Shown here in pieces: positions 55,219-64,000 of a stretch of 64,000 nucleotides of DNA. Made by a program: the position numbers and the translations under genes. The DNA comes from an uncultured Pseudomonas sp. (GTDB lineage: Bacteria > Pseudomonadota > Gammaproteobacteria > Pseudomonadales > Pseudomonadaceae). How positions within the stretch are numbered: the stretch's first letter is position 1; each line of letters starts with the position of its first letter. The notes below the pieces were generated by a model, which was not told the DNA's origin, did not search any database, and worked only from the letters and a program-made list of their open reading frames with translations. The stretch spans positions 103,789 to 167,788 of the forward strand of contig NZ_CAMPHI010000005.1 in assembly GCF_946885955.1 (NCBI RefSeq). Direction: 5' to 3'.

Positions 55219-55638
55219 CTAGCTGAACGTGGCTTGGGAGAACTCGGCGGCATGCCGTTCTATCCATTCCCGTGCGGCGGCTTCGATAGGCAGGCGTTCG
55301 CCCAGCTCTTGCTCGCGTTGCAGGCGGTAGTGTTCGATCTGACACACCTGCTCGACCATGCGCGCGCGAAACAGGGTGTCCTCGTCGATAAAAGCGACGC
55401 CGACCAGGTACTGCTCGGCTTCCCTGCGACACCAGGCGACGACACCCGGGTAACAGGCATGCTTGCCGAACAAGGGAATCTGCAGGTCGACTTCGCTGCC
55501 ACTGAGAAAGCCGCAGTGAGAAATACACGCCACACCGCCGAGGCTGATATTGTTCAGGTGCTGTGGTGACACCGCTGCTTGTTTGCGGAGTATCAGCTCC
55601 ACGGGCATATCGCTGGGATGACGCAAGAAACGACGCAT
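55219..55638 (-). CDS. PilZ domain protein (probable c-di-GMP receptor)
   Basis: 139 residues. The N-terminal RRFLRHP fits the RxxxR part of the c-di-GMP motif, and NNISLGGVACIS the (D/N)xSxxG part, with Asn in the first position. A C-terminal helical tail (residues ~100-139) follows. The ATG at 55638 was chosen because GGGAG lies upstream and the fold begins here; longer starts exist (next ATG at 55659). Probably reads out cyclic di-GMP in motility or surface attachment. Confidence 0.82.
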   Translation of the reverse strand: MRRFLRHPSDMPVELILRKQAAVSPQHLNNISLGGVACISHCGFLSGSEVDLQIPLFGKHACYPGVVAWCRREAEQYLVGVAFIDEDTLFRARMVEQVCQIEHYRLQREQELGERLPIEAAAREWIERHAAEFSQATFS

Positions 55639-55959
55639 GACTACCGACTCCCGTGACATCAGAACGACATCATTAATCGCAGTATAGCGATTGGTGCGAC
55701 CTTGGCATTCCTGATTGCGTTCTGGATTTTTCCGGCACCGACAGTGGTCTGCTTGCATGGTCCGCGCCAATTCGTCAGTACGTCTGCCAGCTCCGCACAA
55801 GCACGCCATTACGCGGGCTGCGGGCTGTCTGCTGGAGCTGTTGGCGATGATGATCGAGGGCGAGGTGGTCAAATTTACGGCGGCGCATGAAGAGTGCGGG
55901 CCTTGGGTGTAACAGATGCCATGGCGCGGTCGTCCGCGTCAGGTCAAGGAGCTTATTTG

Positions 55960-56919
55960 ATGTCTGAGTCTGAACGTCCACGTATCGGCATTATCGGGAC
56001 GGGGGCCATTGGTGGCTTCTATGGGGTAATGCTCGCGCGAGCGGGGTTCGACGTGCATTTTTTGCTGCGCAGCGAATATGCAGCAGTCGCCGAGCATGGC
56101 CTCACGCTCAACAGCAGTGTGCACGGCAACCTGCATCTGCCAGGGGTGAACGCCTACCGCTCGGCCGCCGACATGCCACCCTGCGACTGGCTATTGGTCG
56201 GTGCGAAAACCACCAGCAATGCCGAACTCGCGCCCGTCATCGCCGAGGCGGCGGCGCCCGGGGCGAAAGTATTGCTGTTGCAGAACGGTCTGGCGGTCGA
56301 AGAGGCACTACGGCCCTTGCTGCCCGAATCGCTGCACCTGTTGGGCGGCCTGTGCTTTATCTGTGTCCACCGTGCCGCTCCGGGGGTGATCGAGCACCAG
56401 GCCCTGGGTGGCGTCAATCTAGGCTATCACTCGGGCCCGGCGCTGGATGATGAGGCGCGTACGCGTCTGCTCGAAGAGGGCGCGCAGATGTTCGCGGCGG
56501 CCGGGCTGGAATCCACCGCCATGCCGAACCTGGAACAGGCGCGTTGGCAAAAGCTGGTGTGGAACGTGCCGTACAACGGCCTGTCGGTGCTACTCAATGC
56601 CGATACCCGCGCCCTGATGGGCAATGCCGATAGTCGGGCGCTGATCGAGGCGCTGATGCAGGAAGTGGTGGCGGCCGCGGCCGCGTGCGGGCACCAGCTG
56701 CCGCAGGGGTATGCCGGCAAACTGTTGGCGGCGACCGATCGCATGCCCGTGTACCTGCCGAGCATGTACCACGATTTCGTCCAGCGGCGCCCGCTGGAAT
56801 TGCACGCCATCTATGCCGCGCCGCTGGCGGCAGCGGCGCAGGCGGGTTGTGAGTTGCCGCGCATGCAGGCGCTGTACCAGGCCCTGCGTTTTCTCGATCA
56901 ACGTCATCAGCAAGGCTGA
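55960..56919 (+). CDS. 2-dehydropantoate 2-reductase (ketopantoate reductase family)
   Basis: 319 residues. The N-terminal Rossmann motif GIIGTGAIGGFYGVMLARAG binds NADPH; KTTSN and the C-terminal KLVWNVPYNGLSVLLN carry the catalytic Lys and Asn residues. PanE makes pantoate for coenzyme A. Pseudomonads often carry several paralogues, so I leave the gene symbol empty. AAGGAG precedes the ATG. The gene is 7 bases upstream of the 5'-nucleotidase-like gene. Confidence 0.85.
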   Translation: MSESERPRIGIIGTGAIGGFYGVMLARAGFDVHFLLRSEYAAVAEHGLTLNSSVHGNLHLPGVNAYRSAADMPPCDWLLVGAKTTSNAELAPVIAEAAAPGAKVLLLQNGLAVEEALRPLLPESLHLLGGLCFICVHRAAPGVIEHQALGGVNLGYHSGPALDDEARTRLLEEGAQMFAAAGLESTAMPNLEQARWQKLVWNVPYNGLSVLLNADTRALMGNADSRALIEALMQEVVAAAAACGHQLPQGYAGKLLAATDRMPVYLPSMYHDFVQRRPLELHAIYAAPLAAAAQAGCELPRMQALYQALRFLDQRHQQG

Positions 56920-56926
56920 GGTGGTC

Positions 56927-57832
56927 ATGAGCAAGGCAATGGACGACAAACTGGTGCTGGCGATTTCCTCGAGGGCGCTATTCGATCTGCGCGAGAGCCA
57001 CCGCATCTATGAAAGCGAAGGCGTCGAGGCCTACCGCCAATACCAGATCGAGCATGAAGACGAGATCCTGGTGCCCGGTGACGCTTTCCCTCTGGTCGAG
57101 AAGTTATTGGCGCTGAATACCGCCCTGGGGCAGCCGCGCGTGGAGGTGATACTGGTCTCGCGCAACAGCGCCGATACCGGTTTGCGCGCGTTCAACTCGA
57201 TTCAGCACTACGGCCTGGGCATTTCGCGCGCGGCCTTTGTCGGTGGGCGTAGCCCCGATCCATACCTGGCCGCCTTCGGTTGTCATCTGTTCCTCTCCAC
57301 CCATGCCGAAGACGTGCGCAGTGCGCTGCGTTCGGGCTTCGGTGCGGCGACGATTCTTTCCGGCGGCGCGCAGCGCGCCGCCAGCAGCGAACTGCGCATC
57401 GCCTTCGACGGCGACGCCGTGCTGTTCTCCGATGAGTCGGAGCGGGTTTACCAGCAATCCGGGCTGGAGGCATTTCAGAGCCACGAGCGTGAATCGGCGC
57501 GTCAGTTGCTTGGCGGTGGGCCGTTCAAGCCGTTCCTTGCAGCCTTGCATCGCTTGCAGCAGGAATTTCCGCAAGACGACTGTCCGATACGTACGGCCCT
57601 GGTCACGGCGCGCTCGGCGCCGGCGCACGAGCGGGTGATTCGCACCTTGCGCGACTGGAATATCCGCCTCGACGAGTCCTTTTTCCTCGGCGGACTGGAG
57701 AAGGCCGCGATTCTCGAAACCTTTGGTGCGGATGTGTTCTTCGACGATCAGACCGGCCACTGCGAGAAGGCCTGTGGGGTGGTGACAACCGGCCATGTAC
57801 CGCACGGCATAAGCAATGAACCTCTACTGTAA
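56927..57832 (+). CDS. 5'-nucleotidase family protein (PF06189-type)
   Basis: 301 residues resembling the cytosolic 5'-nucleotidase IA family found in many proteobacteria. Features: FPLVEKLLALNT, VEVILVSRNSADTGLR, FDGDAVLFSDESE and DVFFDDQTGHCEKA, an HAD-superfamily pattern of aspartates. The start ATG at 56927 has GAGG upstream. It dephosphorylates nucleoside monophosphates in eukaryotic homologues; activity here is inferred. Likely transcribed with the upstream reductase. Confidence 0.85.
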   Translation: MSKAMDDKLVLAISSRALFDLRESHRIYESEGVEAYRQYQIEHEDEILVPGDAFPLVEKLLALNTALGQPRVEVILVSRNSADTGLRAFNSIQHYGLGISRAAFVGGRSPDPYLAAFGCHLFLSTHAEDVRSALRSGFGAATILSGGAQRAASSELRIAFDGDAVLFSDESERVYQQSGLEAFQSHERESARQLLGGGPFKPFLAALHRLQQEFPQDDCPIRTALVTARSAPAHERVIRTLRDWNIRLDESFFLGGLEKAAILETFGADVFFDDQTGHCEKACGVVTTGHVPHGISNEPLL

Positions 57833-57879
57833 ATGGCGATCAGCTATATAGCCTTTGGTCCTAAATAGAGGAGTTTTTG

Positions 57880-57906
57880 TTGACATTTTGCAGCTGCTGC
57901 TAAGCT
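57880..57906 (+). promoter_or_regulatory. Possible promoter of the universal stress gene
   Basis: A TTGACA -35 box at 57880-57885 is 63 bases before the ATG at 57943; the -10 candidate (TAAGCT, 57901-57906) sits 15 bases away and is poor. Confidence 0.35.
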
Positions 57907-57942
57907 CAGAAGAGACCGCCATCAGGTTGGCGAGGAGGGCAC

Positions 57943-58443
57943 ATGATTCGCTCGATTCTCTATGCCACCGATCTTGGTCTCTATTCGCCCTATGTGTTGC
58001 AGCATGCATTGTCGTTAGCCCGGGCATTTAATGCCGGTTTATATGTTGTGCATGCCGTCGAGCCGTTGGGCTTGTTCGCCGAGTCGGTATTGCAGACGTA
58101 TCTGGACGAAGAACGCCTGTTGGAGCTGCGTAGCAAGGGCCTCAGCACGGTAATGGCGAGTATCGAGCAGCGGGTGCTCGAAGGCTTCAACGATGAGTTG
58201 GGCGAAGCGGCGCACGAACGCGACCTGATTCGCGCGGTGAGGGTGGTGCATGGTGACCCGCCAGTAGCGATTCTTGAAGAGGTGCAGAAACTTGGGGTGG
58301 ATCTGCTAGTCGTAGGTAGTCACAGTCATGGCACCGAGCTGGATATTCCTCTCGGTCGCACGGCTGGGCGTTTGGTTCAACTGTCCGAGGTGCCGGTCTA
58401 TCTGGTGCCCATGCTTCAGCATCGAAGCCGCGGCGATCTTTGA
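57943..58443 (+). CDS. Universal stress protein (UspA family)
   Basis: 166 residues. The N-terminal IRSILYATDLGLYSPYVLQHA and the C-terminal ATP-binding loop VVGSHSHGTELDIPLGRTAGRL (first part) fit the Usp family, with G-2x-G-9x-G-(S/T) partially visible. Usp proteins help cells survive starvation and other stress by unknown mechanisms. The gene is directly upstream of cysB but the gap has its own AT-rich promoter-like sequence. Confidence 0.9.
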   Translation: MIRSILYATDLGLYSPYVLQHALSLARAFNAGLYVVHAVEPLGLFAESVLQTYLDEERLLELRSKGLSTVMASIEQRVLEGFNDELGEAAHERDLIRAVRVVHGDPPVAILEEVQKLGVDLLVVGSHSHGTELDIPLGRTAGRLVQLSEVPVYLVPMLQHRSRGDL

Positions 58444-58470
58444 ATCGAGCATCGGATCGGCAGATAAAAA

Positions 58471-58510
58471 TAAATCGTCTAGATTTAATTGCTAAACCAT
58501 GAATATGGTT
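58471..58510. promoter_or_regulatory. Candidate CysB autoregulatory sites
   Basis: TAAATC-GTCTA-GATTTA (58471-58487) has the T-N11-A symmetry of LysR-family sites, and AACCAT-GAAT-ATGGTT (58495-58510) is a second palindrome just before a TATATGAC -10-like string. Both lie 50-92 bases before cysB. Confidence 0.45.
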
Positions 58511-58553
58511 ATATGACGCAGTCGTCGGTTAGGCGATTGTCTATCTGGTTTGA

Positions 58554-59537
<984 letters not shown>

Positions 59538-59908
59538 AGCGCGAGGCTCGGCGCGAACTGCCGGCTCACCGCGCGCCCCGCGGTTACGGAACGACGGCCT
59601 GATCCTCCTGCAGCAGGCCGCGCCGCAATCAGTTAACGGGCGCCCAACCTGATCCCACTTACGCTGCTGTGTTTAACGCAGCGTTGAGGGCGCCTGGTTG
59701 GCACGGTTGCCATTCGCCCTGTTTGGGGTGCTTGCGAGCAATTCCACCTTCAAGGTCCGCACACGCGATGCTATGTTGCCGTTCCTCAGCCGAGCGGGTG
59801 GCCGATTGCGCACCATGCTTTTGAGTCTGGGCGTCGCACTCGGGTGCCGCACGAGGCGCGCGCCGCAACCATCAGGAATTCCCGCCATGTCGATCGGCAA
59901 CATCCTCC
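59538..59908. other. 371-base gap with no gene found
   Basis: Several short open frames cross this stretch but none shows an RBS with family character. A palindrome AACGCAGCGTT is at 59675-59685. A nine-codon frame (MSIGNILHA) overlaps the TetR start and could be a leader. It is the only visible space for the TetR gene promoter. Confidence 0.5.
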
Positions 59909-60574
59909 ATGCCTGAACCAGCGCCGCAATCCGCCAAACGTGGGCGCGGCCGGCCGCCGCTGCGCAGCCGTGACGAGCAGATGAGCCTGCTGCTGGATGC
60001 CGCAGCCCTCGAGCTCGGCAGCGGCAATTTCGCCAATGTCACCATGGACGCCATCGCGCGTTCGGCCGGTATCTCGAAAAAGACCCTCTATCAATTGGTC
60101 GCCAGCAAGGAAGAACTGATGTCGCTGCTGGTGGCGCGCGACCTGTCCACCCTCGAGTTGCTGCTGGAAAGCGGCATCGACTGCGCCGAGAGCCTGTTGG
60201 CCGAGCTGCGCATGTACCTTTACCTGTGGGCGCGTCTGACCCTTTCGCCGTTGGCCCTGGGGATCTATCTGCTGGCCGCGCAAGGGCGCGAGAACGCGCC
60301 GGGTATTGCCCGGATCTGGTATCAGGAGGGCGCCGAGCGCTGCCTCAATCTGCTGCGTGGCTGGTTGGGCAAGGCCGCAGGCAAAGGCTTGCTGGCGCGC
60401 GAGGATGTCGAGCCGGCGGTCGAACTGATCGACGCGCTGCTGATTTCGCAGCCGCTCAAGCTGTTCACTCTGGGCGTGCAGCAAAGCTGGTCCGACGAGC
60501 AGATCGGCGAGCGGGTCGAGGTGGCCCTGGGGATGTTCGGCAGGTGTTTCATACGGGGCGCTGCCGCGTCTTGA
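59909..60574 (+). CDS. TetR/AcrR family transcriptional regulator
   Basis: 221 residues. A basic N-terminal tail KRGRGRPPLRSRDEQ is followed by the TetR helix-turn-helix (NVTMDAIARSAGISKKTLYQLVASKEELM, outline) and a helical ligand-binding domain. The start codon has no clear RBS. Next to the GntR regulator of the van genes, 54 bases away, but there is no direct evidence that it regulates them. Ligand unknown. Confidence 0.88.
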   Translation: MPEPAPQSAKRGRGRPPLRSRDEQMSLLLDAAALELGSGNFANVTMDAIARSAGISKKTLYQLVASKEELMSLLVARDLSTLELLLESGIDCAESLLAELRMYLYLWARLTLSPLALGIYLLAAQGRENAPGIARIWYQEGAERCLNLLRGWLGKAAGKGLLAREDVEPAVELIDALLISQPLKLFTLGVQQSWSDEQIGERVEVALGMFGRCFIRGAAAS

Positions 60575-60628
60575 TCAGGCTCTGCCTGCGCTATGATGGC
60601 GAGCATTGGAGAGTGGCTGGGGAATGTC

Positions 60629-61357
60629 ATGAGTAAGCCGGGTCAGCGCGTCTTGATCGCGCTGCGCAAGATGATCGCCTCGGGGGAGCTGGCCGCGGGC
60701 GAGCGCATCGCCGAAATCCCCACCGCCGAATTGCTTCAGGTGTCGCGTACGCCGGTGCGCATCGCCTTCCGTACCCTGGAGCAGGAGGGCCTGCTGGTCA
60801 AATGCGCCGGGCGTGGCTACACCGTGCGTGCGGTCAGCCCGGCCGATATCGCCGGTGCGGTCGAGGTGCGCGGTGTGCTCGAGGGCCTGGCCGCGCGCCA
60901 GGCGGCGGAGCGGGGTATCGACGCCGAGGTGCGCGAGGCCCTGCAGCAATGCCTGGAGCAGGGCGACCGGCTGTTTCAGAAGGGGCATGTCGTGGAAGAG
61001 GACCTGGAGACCTACCACGACCTCAATATGCGCTTCCATCAACTGATCCTCACGGCCAGCGGCAACCCGGCCATCGCCGAAGCCCTGTCGCGTAACGACC
61101 ACCTGCCGTTCGCTTCGGTCAGTTCGCTGGCGGTCGACCTGCACGACATGGCCGGCGAATATCGCCGCTTCAATTTCGCCCATATGCAGCACCACGCGGT
61201 GTTCGACGCACTCATCAACGGCCAGGGCGCGCGGGCCGAGGCGATCATGCGCGAACACGCCAACGCGACCCTGCGCTACGCGGAAATCTTCGGCCCGATC
61301 CCGGTCGCCAGCGAAGGGCTCAAGGTGATCCAGAAGGGTGTGGCGGAGCTGTCGTAG
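60629..61357 (+). CDS. vanR: GntR-family regulator, probable VanR
   Basis: 242 residues, FadR/FCD subfamily of GntR. N-terminal winged helix (GERIAEIPTAELLQVSRTPVR), then a C-terminal helical FCD domain with metal-binding histidines (ETYHDLNMRFHQLIL, FNFAHMQHHAVFDALI). It is convergent with vanB, and two copies of an ATTGGATCCAAT-type operator, as known for Caulobacter VanR, stand upstream of vanA. The ATG at 60629 follows GGGGA. Identity as VanR is from context and operator match. Confidence 0.8.
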   Translation: MSKPGQRVLIALRKMIASGELAAGERIAEIPTAELLQVSRTPVRIAFRTLEQEGLLVKCAGRGYTVRAVSPADIAGAVEVRGVLEGLAARQAAERGIDAEVREALQQCLEQGDRLFQKGHVVEEDLETYHDLNMRFHQLILTASGNPAIAEALSRNDHLPFASVSSLAVDLHDMAGEYRRFNFAHMQHHAVFDALINGQGARAEAIMREHANATLRYAEIFGPIPVASEGLKVIQKGVAELS

Positions 61358-61374
61358 GCACGATCACGCCTCTC

Positions 61375-61564
61375 GTAGCCAGAATAAGCGCCAGCGCAAT
61401 CCGGGAAATGTGTTGTCCCAGCCCGAATTTCCCCGGATTGCATCCGGGCTACAAGAGCGAGGTAGGGTGGATCGGGGCGCGTAGCTGACGTTGTTTTCAT
61501 CCACCATCGCTATCGTGATGGGTAAAACGCCAGCTACGCGCGTCCCGATCCATCTAGCCCCTAC
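61375..61564. repeat. Compound inverted-repeat element between vanR and vanB
   Basis: First part: GTAGCC (61375-61380) pairs with GGCTAC (61447-61452), with inner CGCAATCCGGG against CCCGGATTGC. Second part: GTAGGGTGGATCGGGGCGCG (from 61462) pairs imperfectly with the stretch ending CCCCTAC (61564). The final bases include the vanB stop codon (61561-61563). It is related by its end motifs to the elements near 1404 and 16958. Confidence 0.75.
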
Positions 61565-62514
61565 AAATCCAACACCAACAACGGACTCTTCGCCCGCGAG
61601 CAGCAGGGGGTGAACTGGTCGTTGCGCGCCTGTTCTTCTTCGTTCAGGTAGAGGTCGCGGTGTTCCGGTTCGCCGGCCAGTACGCCGGTCAGGCAGGTGC
61701 CGCAGATACCTTGCTCGCACGACAGCGGAATCAGGACACCGGCGGCCTCGAGCGCTTCGGCCACGCTCTGGTCGGCGGGAATCTGGATGATCTGGCCGCT
61801 ACTGCTGAGCTGCACGGCGAAGCTGCCGTCGTTGTCATGGTTGACGGGCGCGGCGGCGAAATATTCGCGGTGCGCGCGTTCCTCGGCCCAGCCCTGGGCC
61901 TTGGCCGTGTCCAGCACATGCGCCATAAAGCCGCCAGGGCCGCAGACATACAGATGGGTACCGGCGTCGGGATCGGCGAGCAGTTCGGCGGCATCCAGGC
62001 GTTGTTCGGCATCGCCATCGTCGAAGTGCAGGTGCACGCGTGCGGCGAAGGGCGCGGCCCGCAGGCGCTCGATAAAGGCCGCGCGCTCGATGGAGCGGGC
62101 GCAGTAGTGCAGCTCGAACTCGGCGCCGAGCTGATGCAGGCGCTCGGCCATGCAGAGGATTGGGGTGATGCCGATGCCGCCAGCGAACAGCAGGCTGCGC
62201 CGGGCATCCTCGCTCAGCGGGAAGAGGTTGTGCGGCTCGCTGATCGACAGCGTCCGGCCCACCTGAATCTGCTCGTGCATGGCCTGGGAGCCGCCGCGTG
62301 AGGCGGGATCCTTGAGCACGCCAATCAGGTAGCGGTGGTTTTCGTCCGGGTGGTTGCAGAGCGAGTATTGGCGGATCAGGCCGCCGGGCAGGTGCACGTC
62401 GATATGGGCGCCGGCGGCGAACGCTGGCAGCGGCGCGCCGTCGACGCGGGCCAGTTCGAAGCTGCAGATATCCTGGGCCTGGTTGTTGCGTGCGATTACG
62501 GAGACTTCGATCAC
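61561..62514 (-). CDS. vanB: Vanillate O-demethylase reductase subunit
   Basis: 317 residues. FNR-type FMN domain with [11 protein letters not shown] (FMN) and [20 protein letters not shown] (NAD), followed by a C-terminal plant-type [2Fe-2S] domain with Cys266, Cys271, Cys274 and Cys304. Passes electrons from NADH to VanA for vanillate demethylation to protocatechuate and formaldehyde. Its start overlaps the vanA stop by four bases, so vanA-vanB is one transcript. The stop codon lies at the edge of an inverted-repeat element. Confidence 0.95.
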   Translation of the reverse strand: MIEVSVIARNNQAQDICSFELARVDGAPLPAFAAGAHIDVHLPGGLIRQYSLCNHPDENHRYLIGVLKDPASRGGSQAMHEQIQVGRTLSISEPHNLFPLSEDARRSLLFAGGIGITPILCMAERLHQLGAEFELHYCARSIERAAFIERLRAAPFAARVHLHFDDGDAEQRLDAAELLADPDAGTHLYVCGPGGFMAHVLDTAKAQGWAEERAHREYFAAAPVNHDNDGSFAVQLSSSGQIIQIPADQSVAEALEAAGVLIPLSCEQGICGTCLTGVLAGEPEHRDLYLNEEEQARNDQFTPCCSRAKSPLLVLDL

Positions 62515-63593
62515 GGGGCGCTCCTTGCACCGGCAGTGCTGGCGATCAACTCGGGCGCCGCGGTTGGCGTGCGTTCCTGGGCGATCAGGCGGTCGAGGAT
62601 GCGCCGCGACTGCACGCCGCCGGCGTCGATATTCAGCTTGAGCAGTTGGCGCTCTGGATGAGCCAGCAGGTTGGCCTGTTGTTGTTCGAGCATCTGCAGG
62701 TCTTCGCTGAAGATCTTGCCCTGGCCTTCGCGGATGCTTGCGGTGAGTTCCTGGTCGTCGGGCTTGAAGCTGCGCGCCATGCCCCAGAAGTACCAGATCG
62801 AGGTCTCGGTTTCCGGGGTGATGAAGTCAACCACGATGCTCGCCGCCTTGTCGCTCGCCGCCGCGTCATAACCACCCTTGCCGGCATGGGCCACGCCGAC
62901 CTCGATCAGCACATGGCTTGGCGGGGTGAAGCGGCAGATCTGCCAGCGGTCCACCGGCACGTCGTCGGCCAGGCCGTTGCCGCGCAGGGCCATGCGCCAG
63001 AACGGCGGGGCCATGATGTTCTGCATATGCCGGCTGGTGACCACGCTGTCGCCCTCGACCGTGGTCACTGGCGCGACCTCGTCGATTTCCTTCTGGCCGA
63101 TGCTCGATGCGTGCACGTAGGTCTCGTGGGTCAGGTCCATCAGGTTGTCGATCATCAGCCGGTAGTCGCAGTTGATATGGAACAGCCCGCCGCCATAGGC
63201 CCAATCCGGGTTGTCGGCCCATTCCAGGTGATGGATCAGCGCCGGGTCGGCCTGCTCGGCATCGCCCGGCCAGACCCAGATAAAGCCGTAGCGTTCCTCC
63301 ACCGGGTAACTGCGGATGCACGGGAAGCCGCGTACGCGCTGACCGGGCATCGCCGCGGTCTTGCCGTCGGCGCCCATGGTCAGGCCGTGATAGCCGCAGA
63401 CCAGTTGGCCGTCTTCGACGAAACCCAGGGACAGCGGCGCGCCACGGTGCGGGCAGAAGTCCTCGACCGCCGCGACCTTGCCTTCGACGCCGCGATAGAA
63501 GGCAATCTTCTCCCCGCAGATCTGCCGGCCGAGGGGTTTCTCGGCGATCTCGTCCGGGGTGCAGGCTACATACCAGGTGTTTTTCGGGAACAT
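62511..63593 (-). CDS. vanA: Vanillate O-demethylase oxygenase subunit
   Basis: 360 residues. N-terminal Rieske domain with Cys47-x-His49 ([11 protein letters not shown]) and Cys66-xx-His69 (CGYHG), then a C-terminal catalytic domain with the mononuclear iron motif [11 protein letters not shown] (2-His-1-Asp). It demethylates vanillate using O2 and electrons from VanB. ATG at 63593 ([15 protein letters not shown]) follows GGAG; 24 upstream codons in frame contain the operator and are not coding. VanR operators are upstream. Confidence 0.95.
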   Translation of the reverse strand: MFPKNTWYVACTPDEIAEKPLGRQICGEKIAFYRGVEGKVAAVEDFCPHRGAPLSLGFVEDGQLVCGYHGLTMGADGKTAAMPGQRVRGFPCIRSYPVEERYGFIWVWPGDAEQADPALIHHLEWADNPDWAYGGGLFHINCDYRLMIDNLMDLTHETYVHASSIGQKEIDEVAPVTTVEGDSVVTSRHMQNIMAPPFWRMALRGNGLADDVPVDRWQICRFTPPSHVLIEVGVAHAGKGGYDAAASDKAASIVVDFITPETETSIWYFWGMARSFKPDDQELTASIREGQGKIFSEDLQMLEQQQANLLAHPERQLLKLNIDAGGVQSRRILDRLIAQERTPTAAPELIASTAGARSAP

Positions 63594-63626
63594 GGGCGGT
63601 TCTCCAGGATGGGCTTGTTTGTTGTT

Positions 63627-63638
63627 ATTGGATCCAAT
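63627..63638. promoter_or_regulatory. VanR operator site 1 (ATTGGATCCAAT)
   Basis: A perfect 12-bp palindrome identical to the VanR operator known from Caulobacter. It lies 33 bases upstream of the vanA start, within the leader. Confidence 0.8.
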
Positions 63639-63742
63639 GGTCATCGCGTGCTTTGCACCTGTCAAACTGCATGCTCTATTTTCGGCCGATAATCGCCCAT
63701 ATTTATCTTGGTAGGATGTTTTAGCTTGGGTTGGTGTCTATT

Positions 63743-63754
63743 TATGGATCCAAT
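63743..63754. promoter_or_regulatory. VanR operator site 2 (TATGGATCCAAT)
   Basis: This matches site 1 at 10 of 12 positions. It is just downstream of a minus-strand TATAGT -10-like string (63764-63769), so VanR bound here would cover the start of transcription. Confidence 0.65.
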
Positions 63755-63799
63755 TTCAGTTGCACTATAAGAGCTATCGACGCGCTAGGTTTCCGTCGC

Positions 63800-64000
63800 T
63801 CGTTCCCAGGCTCCAGCGTGGAAACGCATCCCTGACGCTCTGCGTCAGCTGCATTCGGGAGGCGATTGCGCAATTGAGAGTGCGGCCCCGGATTGCGCTG
63901 GGGCTTATCTGGGCTACGAGGCTGCAGTCCTGCGTCCGTTTGGCGGGTGCTGGACGCGGAGCGTCCAAGGCGGCGTGCCCACGCTGGAGCGTGGGTACGA
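63800..64000. repeat. Long imperfect inverted repeat at the window edge
   Basis: Left arm from 63800 (TCGTTCCCAGGCTCCAGCGT) and right arm ending at 64000 (GAGCGTGGGTACGA) match through about 50 bases, including GACGC-type sub-repeats at 63833-63845 and 63953-63965. An internal CGGCCCCGGATTGCGCTGGGG resembles the GTAGCC element. It may continue beyond the window. No gene is seen from 63594 to 64000. Confidence 0.7.

Overview
The window is GC-rich chromosomal DNA of a Pseudomonas-type gammaproteobacterium. Evidence is the set of recognisable genes: fabA-fabB, gpsA, selD-mnmH, oprI (83-residue major lipoprotein), the lipase/foldase pair lip-lifO, the moxR-DUF58-tgpA cluster, cysB and vanAB. From memory, neighbours in the first ~26 kb resemble the htpG-to-selD region of P. 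aeruginosa, 32-51 kb resembles its tgpA-to-oprI region, and cysB lies elsewhere there, so the window looks like a rearranged mosaic of conserved blocks. No tRNA, rRNA, CRISPR array, prophage or complete insertion sequence was seen. Small palindromic repeat elements are scattered between genes.

Layout. 1-5.5 kb: 3' part of htpG, an exported dienelactone-hydrolase-like protein, an OsmC-pirin operon, a TIM-barrel amidohydrolase and a DUF3859 protein behind a three-repeat Pho box. 5.5-12.5 kb (minus): fabA-fabB, then a tightly coupled operon of TonB-dependent receptor, periplasmic binding protein and hybrid histidine kinase. 12.7-26 kb (mostly plus): gpsA, DUF4389, sixA, a long-chain acyl-CoA ligase with thioesterase, two alpha/beta hydrolases, GST, DUF4892, an AI-2E-family permease, a patatin (minus), selD-mnmH, a lipoprotein and a flavin reductase-like protein, ending in a MITE-like element.

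26-45 kb: two chemoreceptors, a P2-type cation ATPase, moxR-DUF58-tgpA-CHAD, an acyl-CoA thioesterase-like protein, tatD, an MltF-like transglycosylase, DoxX, then lip-lifO with a candidate sigma-54 promoter and upstream palindrome. 45-53 kb: a 30-residue basic peptide, a small conserved-looking protein, greB, an FtsX-type ABC exporter divergent from tesA, an L,D-transpeptidase and oprI. 53-64 kb: a membrane-anchored protein with a possible Sm-like tail, a small GNAT, DAHP synthase, PilZ, ketopantoate reductase-like, 5'-nucleotidase-like, universal stress protein, cysB, a TetR regulator and the vanillate module (vanR-like GntR, vanB, vanA). Two sites matching the known VanR operator lie upstream of vanA.

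The most interesting regulatory signals are the triple Pho box (4940-4968), the lipase sigma-54 promoter plus palindrome (44701-44820), the VanR operators (63627-63638 and 63743-63754), the CGAAAA/TTTTCG repeats before the lipoprotein gene (25099-25187) and the 14-bp tandem repeat before selD (22803-22864). The most unusual coding arrangements are the receptor/binding protein/kinase operon, the membrane-anchored Sm-like candidate and the promoter-proximal 30-residue basic peptide.
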